DNA from: Bacteroides pyogenes
Lineage (GTDB): Bacteria > Bacteroidota > Bacteroidia > Bacteroidales > Bacteroidaceae
Direction: 5' to 3'
DNA length: 64,000 bases
Assembly (NCBI RefSeq): GCF_014196225.1
Contig: NZ_JACIDI010000017.1
Location: 1-64,000 of the forward strand
Below, piece after piece: positions 8,828 to 17,072 of the stretch. The notes under the pieces were generated by a model that saw nothing but the letters and a program-made list of their open reading frames with translations, was not told where the DNA came from and searched no databases. The position numbers and the translations under genes are program-made. Position 1 is the stretch's first letter; every line of letters begins with the position of its first letter.

Positions 8828-8860
8828 CAAAATTATTCTTTTGTTTCTTATTTCAACAAA
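8828..8860 (-). promoter_or_regulatory. Promoter for the FemAB/GNAT-like gene
   Basis: Read on the minus strand: TTTG (8860-8857), 21 bases, TAATTTTG (8835-8828), a full match to the Bacteroides consensus. The expected transcription start, about 7 bases downstream, is within a few bases of the ATG at 8819. The mRNA would be leaderless or nearly so, unless translation starts at a later codon. Confidence 0.5.
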
Positions 8861-8989
8861 AAATACGGGGATTTGTTTCCGCGACTGTTTATCCTTCGGT
8901 TTTTTGCTTTTTCTTGCTCTTCCCGAAGCGGAGTCTCGGGAAACTGTCCTGCATTGGTCATATGGGGCATCTGTTTCTTCAATCGCTGC

Positions 8990-9090
8990 CAGAGAGATGT
9001 AACGCTATTTGGCTTGCGTCGGCAGATAGCTGTCTCTCATTGCTTTCTGTGATGTGTCTGGATGTAACGTTATTTGGCTTGCGTCGGCAG
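8990..9090. repeat. Tandem duplication with 65-bp period
   Basis: A 30-base block starting GATGTAACG and ending GCGTCGGCAG occurs at 8996-9025 and again at 9061-9090 with one change. The step is 65 bases. The DNA just before each block is also partly alike (CTGTTTCTTCAATCGC and CTGTCTCTCATTGC), so this is a diverged 65-bp tandem repeat. No coding role seen. Confidence 0.7.
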
Positions 9091-9129
9091 GAAGTGTGAG
9101 ACCGGTCTTCAAAACAACTGTTTAACCAG

Positions 9130-9257
9130 TGGAAAAAAACAATGAGATGATTGAAAAAAAAGGCGGCGGGCTTTGAAAAAAACACGGCGGGCTTTGAAAT
9201 CAAACACGGCGGGCTTTGAAAAAAAGGCGGCGGGCTTTTTTTCGAACGTGGCGATGA
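9130..9257. repeat. Degenerate 21/22-bp tandem repeat array with phased A-tracts
   Basis: About six units of the type TTTGAAAAAAACACGGCGGG. The GCGGGC anchors start at 9166, 9187, 9209 and 9230, with weaker units at about 9144 and 9251; steps are 21, 22, 21. Each unit carries an A-run, spaced by two helical turns, which predicts curved DNA. It is the reverse complement of the unit in the 24640-24900 array. It lies between divergently transcribed genes, upstream of the nitroreductase promoter. Confidence 0.75.
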
Positions 9258-9322
9258 TTGCAATCGGGCAGTAAAGACGTTTTTTAATTGGCGAGATATT
9301 TTCTAAAAGGACGAAATGTGCG

Positions 9323-9330
9323 TATATTTG
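9323..9330 (+). promoter_or_regulatory. Nitroreductase -7 promoter box
   Basis: TATATTTG fits TAnnTTTG and lies 31 bases before the ATG at 9362. The -33 region is not a clear TTTG. Confidence 0.45.
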
Positions 9331-9361
9331 CATACGTAAATTAAACGAAACGAAAAACGGA

Positions 9362-9898
9362 ATGGAAAACTTTAGTGAATTGATCAGAAACCGCCGAAGC
9401 ATGCGTAAGTTTACCGATGAAGAGTTGTCGCAGGACGAAGTCGTTGCGTTGATGAAAGCGGCGTTGATGTCGCCCACATCGAAACGGACGAATAGCTGGC
9501 AGTTTATTGTGGTTGATGACAAAGAGACACTGAAAGAGTTGTCGCGCTGTAAAGAGCATTCGTCTTCTTTCATTGCCGATGCAGCATTGGCAATCGTTGT
9601 CATGGCCGATCCGCTGGAGAGCGATGTGTGGATTGAAGACGCGTCCGTCGCTTCCATCATGATACAGTTGCAGGCGGAAGATTTAGGCTTGGGAAGCTGC
9701 TGGGTTCAGGTCAGAGAACGGTTCACGGCAACGGGAATTCCGTCGGATGAATTTATTCACGGGCTTCTCGATATCCCTTTGCAACTTCAGGTGCTTTCGG
9801 TGATTGCCATCGGGCATAAAGGTATGGAACGCAAGCCTTTCGATGAATCGCATCTGCAATGGGAAAAAATTCATATCAATAGATTCGGAGGGAAGTAA
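9362..9898 (+). CDS. Nitroreductase family FMN-dependent oxidoreductase
   Basis: A 178-residue protein with the nitroreductase layout. The N-terminal RNRRSMRKFTDEELSQ gives the FMN-phosphate-binding arginines, then AALMSPTSKRTNSWQFIVVDD, then the mid-protein DASVASIMIQLQAEDLGLGSCWV helix and a C-terminal VIAIGHKG strand. Such enzymes reduce nitro, quinone or other substrates with NAD(P)H, and the actual substrate is unknown. It is the first gene of a tight plus-strand run (membrane protein 3 bases later, then the DUF2520 protein, kdsC and maf), so they are probably co-transcribed. A second, unrelated member of the family is at 57945. Confidence 0.88.
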   Translation: MENFSELIRNRRSMRKFTDEELSQDEVVALMKAALMSPTSKRTNSWQFIVVDDKETLKELSRCKEHSSSFIADAALAIVVMADPLESDVWIEDASVASIMIQLQAEDLGLGSCWVQVRERFTATGIPSDEFIHGLLDIPLQLQVLSVIAIGHKGMERKPFDESHLQWEKIHINRFGGK

Positions 9899-9901
9899 GC
9901 T

Positions 9902-10237
9902 ATGGTTGCTGCAAAGGCGAACAATAAAAAAGATACTTACAGGGCGACGGCCGTCTCTTTTATCGTGATCGGCCTGCTTTTTCTGATCGATAAGCTGGTA
10001 CATTTCGCGTCGGTCGGGTTGCCTTGGGTGATGTATAAAGACAACTTGCTGTTGTACGTTTCCGTCTGTTTCCTGATTTTCAAACGCGACAAATCGGTCG
10101 GATTGGTGCTGCTCGGACTTTGGCTGGTGATCAACATCGGTTTGGTGACTTCATGGCTCGGTTCTATTTCCGGTTATCTGCTGCCGTTGGCATTGCTCGT
10201 GGCGGGCGGGATACTCTTGCTTGCTTCCAAACGATAA
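9902..10237 (+). CDS. Small four-helix membrane protein, DUF5668-like
   Basis: A 111-residue protein with four hydrophobic helices (about 17-34, 46-60, 66-82 and 86-107) and lysine-rich ends. The pattern of short TM hairpins ending in GGILLLASKR resembles the LiaF/LiaI-type transmembrane modules (DUF5668) often found in Bacteroidota. It starts at ATG 9902, 3 bases after the nitroreductase stop codon, and ends 14 bases before the DUF2520 gene, so it is inside an operon. No catalytic residues are visible. Function unknown. Confidence 0.7.
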   Translation: MVAAKANNKKDTYRATAVSFIVIGLLFLIDKLVHFASVGLPWVMYKDNLLLYVSVCFLIFKRDKSVGLVLLGLWLVINIGLVTSWLGSISGYLLPLALLVAGGILLLASKR

Positions 10238-10251
10238 GAGGAGGGTGACGG

Positions 10252-11040
10252 ATGAAGAGAAGTATTGAAGATACGCCGATTGTTTTTATCGGTGCGGGAA
10301 ATCTGGCGGTGAATCTTGCAAAAGCGCTTTACCGCAAAGGTTTTCGCATCGTGCAAGTATATAGCCGTACCGAAGAGTCGGCTTTCGCTTTGGCAAAGGA
10401 AGTCGAAGCGAAACACACGACGGAGTTATCGGAGGTGGTGAACGATGCGGAGCTGTACATTGTTTCTCTGCGAGACGATGCTTTCGTGAGCCTTTTGCCC
10501 CGCATTGCCTGCGGAAAGGAGCGGGGGTTGCTGGTGCATACGGCGGGAAGCATCCCGATGGATGTGTGGAAGGGATATGCCCGGCGCTATGGAGTGCTTT
10601 ATCCTATGCAGACCTTCAGCAAGAAGCGTGAAGTCGATTTCCGCGAAGTTCCTTTCTTTATCGAAGCGGGTGCTCCGGAAGATGCCGAATTGCTGAAGAA
10701 GGTTGCCACTGTGCTTTCGACCAAAGTGTACGACGCTACTTCCGAACAGCGGAAGAGCCTTCATCTGGCGGCTGTTTTTACCTGCAATTTTACCAATCAC
10801 ATGTATGCGTTGGCAGCCGCATTGCTCGAGAAGTATCATCTTCCGTTCGAGGTCATGCTGCCGTTGATCGATGAAACTGCCCGGAAAGTGCATGCGTTGT
10901 CGCCTCACGATGCCCAGACAGGGCCTGCGGTGCGCTACGACGAGAACGTAATGAACCGGCATTTGTCTCTTCTGTCCGATTCTCCGGAGTTGCAGGAGAT
11001 TTATAAACTAATTAGCAAAAGTATCCATGAGCACCATTAA
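10252..11040 (+). CDS. Rossmann-fold DUF2520 protein (NADP-dependent oxidoreductase-like)
   Basis: A 262-residue protein. The N-terminal Rossmann fold has the dinucleotide motif [13 protein letters not shown] near residue 15 and resembles the F420-dependent NADP oxidoreductase or ketopantoate reductase class. The C-terminal helical DUF2520 domain has [22 protein letters not shown] and a proline-rich substrate region. Family members are short-chain dehydrogenase-like proteins of unsettled function. The stop codon overlaps the kdsC start by 14 bases, so the two are translationally coupled. Confidence 0.85.
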   Translation: MKRSIEDTPIVFIGAGNLAVNLAKALYRKGFRIVQVYSRTEESAFALAKEVEAKHTTELSEVVNDAELYIVSLRDDAFVSLLPRIACGKERGLLVHTAGSIPMDVWKGYARRYGVLYPMQTFSKKREVDFREVPFFIEAGAPEDAELLKKVATVLSTKVYDATSEQRKSLHLAAVFTCNFTNHMYALAAALLEKYHLPFEVMLPLIDETARKVHALSPHDAQTGPAVRYDENVMNRHLSLLSDSPELQEIYKLISKSIHEHH

Positions 11041-11548
11041 TTACGATTTAGCCCGGATCAGGGCATTGGCTTTCGATGTAGACGGCGTACTTAGCTCCAC
11101 TACCATACCGTTGCACCCTTCGGGCGAACCGATGCGTACGGTGAATATCAAAGACGGATATGCCATCCAACTGGCGGTTAAAAAAGGATTTCCCATTGCC
11201 ATCATCACGGGCGGGCGGACAGAGGCCGTAAGGATTCGTTTTGCCGCTTTGGGCGTAACCGATATCTATATGGGTTCTTCTGTGAAGATACATGATTATC
11301 GGGCTTTTCGTAGCAAATACGGGTTGAAGGACGAAGAAATTCTTTATATGGGTGATGACGTCCCCGACATAGAAGTGATGCGCGAATGCGGATTGCCTTG
11401 TTGTCCCAAAGATGCCGTGTCCGAAGTTAAAGCGGTTTCCCGTTACATCTCTTATGCCGATGGAGGTCGCGGATGCGGTCGCGATGTGATAGAGCAGGTG
11501 TTGAAAGCGCATGGAAAATGGATGGCGGCCGATGCGTTCGGCTGGTGA
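11027..11548 (+). CDS. kdsC: 3-deoxy-D-manno-octulosonate 8-phosphate phosphatase (KdsC, HAD family)
   Basis: Dephosphorylates Kdo-8-phosphate to Kdo for lipopolysaccharide core synthesis, in the cytoplasm. It has the capless C0 HAD phosphatase layout in 173 residues, the usual KdsC length: FDVDGVL with nucleophile Asp17 and acid/base Asp19, the [11 protein letters not shown] loop, [10 protein letters not shown] and the [11 protein letters not shown] metal-binding motif. Family members form tetramers. The gene begins inside the 3' end of the DUF2520 gene and is followed 28 bases later by maf. Confidence 0.9.
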   Translation: MSTINYDLARIRALAFDVDGVLSSTTIPLHPSGEPMRTVNIKDGYAIQLAVKKGFPIAIITGGRTEAVRIRFAALGVTDIYMGSSVKIHDYRAFRSKYGLKDEEILYMGDDVPDIEVMRECGLPCCPKDAVSEVKAVSRYISYADGGRGCGRDVIEQVLKAHGKWMAADAFGW

Positions 11549-11576
11549 TTGTAAATAACGAATTCGTATTTTGATT

Positions 11577-12161
11577 ATGCCTCTTGAAAACCTGAAGAAA
11601 TATCAGATTATATTGGCTTCCAATTCGCCCCGTCGTAGAGAATTGATGTCCGGGCTGGGAGTCGATTACACGGTGCGCACTCTACCCGATGTGGATGAGT
11701 CTTATCCGGAACATCTTAAGGGCTGCGAAATTCCCGAATACATAGCCCGTGAAAAAGCGGCGGCTTACCGCGCTTCCATGAAGCCGGGAGAACTGTTGAT
11801 TACCGCCGATACGATTGTCTGGCTCGACGGCAAACTGCTTGGAAAGCCTGAAGGCGGGGAAGGAGCGGCAGAAATGCTGCGTTCGCTTTCGGGAAAGGCG
11901 CATCAGGTCTTCACCGGTGTCTGTCTTACTACGACAGAATGGCAGAAAAGCTTCACCTCTTCTTCAGACGTCGTGTTCGATGAACTCTCCGAAGACGAGA
12001 TTCAATATTACGTCGACGCATACCGGCCGATGGATAAGGCAGGAGCGTATGGCGTGCAGGAATGGATCGGATATATCGGTGTGAAGTCTATATCAGGGAG
12101 TTTTTATAATATTATGGGACTTCCCATACAGAGATTGTACGGAGAGCTGAAGCGTTTGTAA
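11577..12161 (+). CDS. maf: Maf family nucleoside triphosphate pyrophosphatase
   Basis: House-cleaning enzyme that hydrolyses dTTP/UTP and modified nucleotides to monophosphates. The 194-residue protein has ASNSPRRRELMSGLG at the N-terminus, EYIAREKAAAYR, ITADTIVWLDGKLLGKP and GAYGVQEWIG, which are the Maf/YhdE substrate and metal sites. The start is set at ATG 11577; a TTG two codons upstream is less likely. It is the last gene of the 9362-12161 run. The 103 bases after it hold the convergent end of the TPR gene and no strong terminator. Confidence 0.92.
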   Translation: MPLENLKKYQIILASNSPRRRELMSGLGVDYTVRTLPDVDESYPEHLKGCEIPEYIAREKAAAYRASMKPGELLITADTIVWLDGKLLGKPEGGEGAAEMLRSLSGKAHQVFTGVCLTTTEWQKSFTSSSDVVFDELSEDEIQYYVDAYRPMDKAGAYGVQEWIGYIGVKSISGSFYNIMGLPIQRLYGELKRL

Positions 12162-12264
12162 AAAAAAGGCCGGTGCCGGGAATACCGGAGGCAATGCCTT
12201 TGGAAACAGCCTGTGGTATGCGGCCCATCGCTTTTGAGTAATTTTCGATTGTCATGGATGAAAC

Positions 12265-14475
12265 TTACAACAAATCGAGCATCAGCGGAATATCTTCTGC
12301 GCGGATGCCTTGTTCGAGAAGCGCGGCTTCATCTTTCCGGAACATAATAATAAATTGTTCTTTGCTTCCGCCCGCCGCAATCGCTTCCTTATAAAGGCCG
12401 GCCGCTTTCCGGATATTTCCCATTGCCCATGCCACATGCCCTGCATTCATGTAATCGATCGCCAACGGCTTTCTGTCGATAATTTTTTCATAATACTTCA
12501 TTGCCTGCTCGTGTTTGCGCCCGATAAACGAACACCACCCGATTCCTCTCCAGGCTTTTATGCTGTTGTTTTGAATGAAGTCGAGCTTGAAGAAGTAGTT
12601 TAACGCTTCTTCGTTTTGTCCGAGTTCTGCCAGACAGTTGCCGATGTGAAAAATAATGTTCGCGTCTTCCGGGCTTACTTCTTCCGTTTTCTTATAATAC
12701 GTCAACGCCTTCCGGTAATCTCTGTTCAGTCGATAGCAAACAGCTAAGTGCCTGTTGTTCCATATGTTGTCCGGCTTGAGCGTATCCGCTTTCAGGTAAG
12801 CTTCAATTGCTTCGGCATATTTTTTCTGTTTTTGCCGGGCATATCCCAGTTTTTGGTAACATTCGGCGGCATTTTCGGCGAACAGTCCGGCGGCTTCCAT
12901 CTCTTTGTAAGCTTCGGTGGCTTCTTCCCACCGTTCTTTCTTCAGGTAAAAGTCGGCAATAGGGAGCAGCACGTCTTTTTGAGAAAGCATATTGCCGAGC
13001 GCAGGGATATGGTGCAAGTCGAGCTTCTCCTTGAAGAAATCTCTGAATTCCTGTCGCCGTGTGCTGAGTTTGAAGAAACGATACAAGTCTTGCAGGTATT
13101 GATTGCTGATGGTTCCGGGACGTTCGTTGAATTGTTTGATATTCTCCGCATTCGACTGTTCCGCCATTTCCGAGATCTGTTCCTGCTGGCTGCTCAGCTG
13201 GCTTAGCAACATCTCTTTTTGCACTTTGGGAAGTTGGTGGATTATGAATAAAAAGGAATATTTGTCGCTGTTGCTGAAGAAACCTGTTTCGAGAATGAAG
13301 TCCAGCGTGCCCTTCTTTTCTTTCGCCTCTTTCAATATCCGGTAAACATCCGGTTGTTGTTTGCTGAACGGATAGAACCAGTTGTGAATCTCGCTGAAGA
13401 ATGGAAAGCTCTTCAATGCGGAAAATGTACTCATATATACATCGGCCCCCTCCATTTGCAATTCGCTCATCTCCCGAAGCTTGTCGCCAAGTCCGCTTTG
13501 TTCGAAAGCGTCCATCCAATCCGGGTTTTTATCATCGCTTTCATCATCGTTTTCTTCCAGGCCGAACCGCATGTCACGCATGGAGGAGACGCTTTTCATC
13601 ATTTCCGGTATAATCTCCTCTCTCATCTTCTTGTCGATCTTTTCCGTTTCCTGAGAGAGTAACAACTGACGGTAGATGCGGGCGGCGTCTTCTTTGAAAG
13701 AACCGGTGTCTCCCATAAGTACGATTCTTTGTGTCAGTTCGGGATAAAGATAAATCCTATTCCGGTATATGTGCAGGATAATGAGCAGACCGACCATTGC
13801 TCTTTGCGATACGCTTACGTTGGGGTGCGTGTAGGCATCCAGCAGCCACATGGCCTTGCTTAAGTCGAAACATTCCATCAGGCTTAACGTCACGGCGCTG
13901 ACAAACAAGCACAGGTCGTTTGCGCCGGACAATTCGGATGTAAGCATAGCCTGTGCATTCTTCTCTTCATCGTTGCTCCATGCGCTATTTGTCCATGTAA
14001 TCAGGAAAAGATTCTTCAGGGCGTTTTCGTGACGCTTCAGTGCCTCACTTGTTTCTTCGTCCGACTTTAGCCCGCTAACGGCCAAATCGTCATCAAATCC
14101 TTCGAGGATGCGGAGCAACTGTGTCGGATCGTTTGTAGCGGAATCTGCCGTTTGAGCAGTATGCCGCACGATGTGATAGTATTTGGAGGATACGCCGTCG
14201 AGTGTGGACAACCTCGCCCGATCGGCAATTTCCCATGCCTCTTTCAACAGTTTACTATATACTTCCGGGCGTTCGGGGTCGTCTGCACCCTGAAGCATGT
14301 AATCCAACATGTAGTTGTACGAAGTTTGCAGTTGCTCCAAATGCGTTCGCAATTTCCAGTCGGCACACTGCCAGAGTAAAGATTCCAGTTGCGTCAATGC
14401 TTCCTTGAGTCTTCTTTCCCGGAGCAAAGCACTTATGCAGGCATATTGTTCGTTTATTGTTTTTTCATTCATCAT
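12265..14475 (-). CDS. Large tetratricopeptide-repeat protein
   Basis: A 736-residue cytoplasmic protein with no signal peptide. The C-terminal third (about residues 500-700) contains consecutive TPR-like pairs (AECYQKLGYARQKQKKYAEA, AVCYRLNRDYRKALTYYKK, GNCLAELGQNEEALNYF, GWCSFIGRKHEQAMKYYEK, AAGLYKEAIAAGG). The N-terminal two thirds is helical, with an acidic stretch near 300-320 (LEENDDESDDKN). It is probably a scaffold or regulator. No enzyme domain is recognised. It stands alone on the minus strand between the convergent maf operon and pgk. A second TPR gene at 53469 is not obviously related. Confidence 0.8.
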   Translation of the reverse strand: MMNEKTINEQYACISALLRERRLKEALTQLESLLWQCADWKLRTHLEQLQTSYNYMLDYMLQGADDPERPEVYSKLLKEAWEIADRARLSTLDGVSSKYYHIVRHTAQTADSATNDPTQLLRILEGFDDDLAVSGLKSDEETSEALKRHENALKNLFLITWTNSAWSNDEEKNAQAMLTSELSGANDLCLFVSAVTLSLMECFDLSKAMWLLDAYTHPNVSVSQRAMVGLLIILHIYRNRIYLYPELTQRIVLMGDTGSFKEDAARIYRQLLLSQETEKIDKKMREEIIPEMMKSVSSMRDMRFGLEENDDESDDKNPDWMDAFEQSGLGDKLREMSELQMEGADVYMSTFSALKSFPFFSEIHNWFYPFSKQQPDVYRILKEAKEKKGTLDFILETGFFSNSDKYSFLFIIHQLPKVQKEMLLSQLSSQQEQISEMAEQSNAENIKQFNERPGTISNQYLQDLYRFFKLSTRRQEFRDFFKEKLDLHHIPALGNMLSQKDVLLPIADFYLKKERWEEATEAYKEMEAAGLFAENAAECYQKLGYARQKQKKYAEAIEAYLKADTLKPDNIWNNRHLAVCYRLNRDYRKALTYYKKTEEVSPEDANIIFHIGNCLAELGQNEEALNYFFKLDFIQNNSIKAWRGIGWCSFIGRKHEQAMKYYEKIIDRKPLAIDYMNAGHVAWAMGNIRKAAGLYKEAIAAGGSKEQFIIMFRKDEAALLEQGIRAEDIPLMLDLL

Positions 14476-15043
14476 GACCCTTGTATTTCTACTTTTCTTT
14501 ATTCATTAAAAAAGTATTCTGTTTCGGTTATAAAAGTACAAAAAGAATGCCAAATACCCATAGACAAAGAAGGTGAAATCGAAAAAAAACGATGGAGAAA
14601 AGGGATGAAATATCGCATGCTTCCGGAATGTTCATATGTTGAACGGGAGAGTCCGGTTCTTATGGAAGAGAGGAAAAAGTAAATTGGCGGATTATTGAAG
14701 AAACCGATAAGGTGGGGTGGGAAAAGAGAAGAAAGTCGATGAGTTATTCCTTGGGGATGTATGGTTGAACCACCCGGTTATGGCTTCTGATACGGGGCGG
14801 TTGAAAATGCAATTACGGATTAATTTGTATCTTGACTGAATGTGAAAGTGTATTATAATTGGTGTGGAATAACCTTCCCACCGCCCGTAAAAAGCAAACC
14901 GGAGATACCGTTTCAGCTCTGCTTGCACAGGCGAAATAGTATTTCCGGCTATGGCTGAAGCCGATTGTCTGTAAAATCTGAATGCCGAACCGATTTTCGG
15001 CGTTCAGATCCGGCTTCTCAATTTATTATCTTCCGAGAATGGA
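14476..15043. other. Gene-poor spacer between the TPR gene and pgk
   Basis: About 570 bases. Short frames on both strands (for example 14692-14928, minus) show no recognisable domain, start context or codon pattern, and are not called. The only clear element is the pgk terminator at 14977-15008. Confidence 0.6.
14977..15008 (-). terminator. pgk terminator
   Basis: TCTGAATGCCGAA (14977-14989) pairs with TTCGGCGTTCAGA (14996-15008), with one G-T wobble and a six-base loop. It is followed on the minus strand by TTTTAC and lies 36 bases past the pgk stop codon. Confidence 0.75.
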
Positions 15044-16303
15044 TTATTCTTGGATGGCAGCAATACCCGGAAGAACCTTTCCTTCGATCGCTTCGAGCAA
15101 TGCGCCGCCACCGGTAGACACGTAAGATACACCGCCTGCAAGGCCGAATTTATTGACACAAGCTACGGAGTCGCCGCCGCCAACGAGAGAGAACGCGCCG
15201 TTTTTCGTAGCTTCTACAATAGCTTCGCCTACCGCGCGCGAACCGTGCGTAAAGTTTTCAAATTCAAATACCCCTGTCGGACCGTTCCAAAGAATAGTCT
15301 TGGAGTCTTTGATTACTTTTGCGAAAATTTCTTCTGTTTTCGGGCCGATATCCAAGCCTTCCCATCCATCTGGAATTTCATTCACTGCGCAGAATTTAGT
15401 GTTGGCGTCGTTAGAGAAAGCGTCGGCAATCTTTGCGTCTACAGCCAAAACCAGATTAACGCCTTTTTCTTTGGCTTTTTTCATCAGGTCCAAAGCCAAA
15501 TCGAGCTTGTCGTCTTCACAAATAGAGATACCGATTTTGCCGCCCATTGCTTTGGTAAAAGTATAGGTCATACCGCCGGCAATAATCAGGTTGTCTACTT
15601 TGTTCAGCAGGTTTTCGATGATTTCGATTTTCGAAGAAACTTTAGAACCACCCATGATGGCGGTAAACGGACGCTTGATGTCGTTCAAAACCTTATCTAC
15701 CGCTTTTACTTCTTTCTCCATCAGATAGCCGAACATTTTGCTGTCGGTATCGAAGTGTTTAGCGATCAGTGCGGTAGAAGCATGAGCGCGGTGAGCGGTT
15801 CCGAAGGCGTCGTTCACGTAGCAGTCGGCATAAGAAGCCAGCTTCTTGGTGAACTCTTTTTGGCTTTCTTTCACAGCTTTCTTTGCAGCCGCTTTCTCTT
15901 CATCCGTAGCGTCTTCTGCCAAGCCTCTCGGTTTGCCTTCTTCCTCTGCGTAAAAACGGAGATTTTCGAGCAACAATACTTCTCCGGGTTTCAATGCCGC
16001 CGACTTCTTGACAGCTTCTTCGCCCATGCAATCGTTGGCGAACTGAACTTCAACACCCAACAATTCGGAAAGATGTTTCAGGATATGCTTTAAGGAAAAT
16101 TTGTCAGTCACGCCTTTCGGGCGACCCAAGTGAGAACCGATGATAATGCTTCCGCCGTCTGCAAGAATCTTCTTTAAAGTAGGAAGAGCCGCGCGCATAC
16201 GTGTATCGTCTGTAATATTGAAGTTTTCGTCCAGAGGTACATTGAAATCCACGCGAACAAATGCCTTTTTACCGGCAAAATTGAAATTGTCAATTGTTTG
16301 CAT
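15044..16303 (-). CDS. pgk: Phosphoglycerate kinase
   Basis: Glycolytic enzyme transferring phosphate from 1,3-bisphosphoglycerate to ADP, in the cytoplasm. At 419 residues it is slightly longer than the typical 390-400. N-terminal domain: [20 protein letters not shown] and the GSHLGRPKG loop. C-terminal nucleotide domain: [34 protein letters not shown], and the [13 protein letters not shown] glycine loop with the [14 protein letters not shown] ending. An acidic/lysine-rich insertion near residues 130-150 ([14 protein letters not shown]) accounts for the extra length. Monocistronic, with a good promoter and terminator. Confidence 0.97.
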   Translation of the reverse strand: MQTIDNFNFAGKKAFVRVDFNVPLDENFNITDDTRMRAALPTLKKILADGGSIIIGSHLGRPKGVTDKFSLKHILKHLSELLGVEVQFANDCMGEEAVKKSAALKPGEVLLLENLRFYAEEEGKPRGLAEDATDEEKAAAKKAVKESQKEFTKKLASYADCYVNDAFGTAHRAHASTALIAKHFDTDSKMFGYLMEKEVKAVDKVLNDIKRPFTAIMGGSKVSSKIEIIENLLNKVDNLIIAGGMTYTFTKAMGGKIGISICEDDKLDLALDLMKKAKEKGVNLVLAVDAKIADAFSNDANTKFCAVNEIPDGWEGLDIGPKTEEIFAKVIKDSKTILWNGPTGVFEFENFTHGSRAVGEAIVEATKNGAFSLVGGGDSVACVNKFGLAGGVSYVSTGGGALLEAIEGKVLPGIAAIQE

Positions 16304-16354
16304 AATACTCTATTTTTATTTAAAAGTGTTTTAAAAATCTTCTTCGATAGTCCG

Positions 16355-16387
16355 CAAAGTTACTATTTATTTCTGTTTCTTCGCAAT
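16355..16387 (-). promoter_or_regulatory. pgk promoter
   Basis: On the minus strand a TTG(C) box (16386-16384), about 21 bases, then TAACTTTG (16362-16355). This fits the Bacteroides consensus and predicts a 5' leader of about 45 bases before the ATG at 16303. Confidence 0.55.
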
Positions 16388-16394
16388 TAATTCT

Positions 16395-17072
16395 TTATTT
16401 ATTCGCAGCTTTAGAACCCTCTTTGGTTACTTTATAGGTGTCTGAGAAATGTTTGCACATCAATTGCAAACCACATATATCACATTTCGGGGCACGTGCC
16501 TGACAGATGTAGCGACCGTGCAGAATGAGCCAATGATGAGCGATGGGGATCAGTTCTTCCGGAATGTTTTGGGTCAACTCTTTTTCTACGCTAAGCGGTG
16601 TGGTGCATCTTTTCGGCACCAGACCGATACGGTGGCTCACACGGAACACATGTGTGTCTACCGCCATGGCTGCTTTTTTGAATACTACCGACCGGATGAC
16701 GTTCGCCGTCTTTCGTCCCACCCCCGGAAGTTTAGTCAAGTCTTCGAGATTGTCGGGGACTTCACTACCGAACTTCTCGACCAGCATGCGTGCCATCCCG
16801 ACCAAATGTTTAGCTTTGTTGTTGGGATAAGACACACTGCGGATATATTCAAAAATCACTTCGGGAGTGGTCGCTGCCAACGCCTCCGGAGTAGGAAAAT
16901 CACGAACCAGAGGGGGAGTAACTATGTTTACCCGTTTGTCGGTACATTGGGCGGAAAGAATCACTGCTATCAACAATTCGTACGGATTGTTGTAATGCAA
17001 CTCCGTTTCGGCTATCGGTACATTTGCCTTGAACCAGGCGATTACTTTTTCATATCGTTCTTTTTTTCTCAT
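16395..17072 (-). CDS. nth: Endonuclease III (DNA glycosylase/AP lyase)
   Basis: Base-excision repair enzyme that removes oxidised pyrimidines. The 225-residue protein has the helix-hairpin-helix LPGVGRKTANVI (115-126) with the catalytic lysine at 121 and the AVDTHVFRVSHR helix with the catalytic aspartate. The C-terminal [4Fe-4S] cluster cysteines have the canonical spacing C-x6-C-x2-C-x5-C within ICQARAPKCDICGLQLMC. The start overlaps the MFS gene stop codon by 4 bases, so the two are co-transcribed. An unrelated function for the neighbour is normal in such operons. Confidence 0.96.
   Translation of the reverse strand: MRKKERYEKVIAWFKANVPIAETELHYNNPYELLIAVILSAQCTDKRVNIVTPPLVRDFPTPEALAATTPEVIFEYIRSVSYPNNKAKHLVGMARMLVEKFGSEVPDNLEDLTKLPGVGRKTANVIRSVVFKKAAMAVDTHVFRVSHRIGLVPKRCTTPLSVEKELTQNIPEELIPIAHHWLILHGRYICQARAPKCDICGLQLMCKHFSDTYKVTKEGSKAANK

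Noticed and set aside
8996-9090. Reading the 30-bp duplication with 35-bp gap as a two-repeat CRISPR
   Set aside because: Only two copies, the intervening DNA resembles the DNA before copy 1, and there are no cas genes; it fits a 65-bp tandem duplication better.
9109-9660. Minus-strand frame covering the A-tract array and the nitroreductase 5' half
   Set aside because: It is the shadow of the nitroreductase gene plus low-complexity phenylalanine/lysine repeats from the array.
14692-14928. Minus-strand frame of 78 codons between the TPR gene and pgk
   Set aside because: No domain, no ribosome site and atypical composition.
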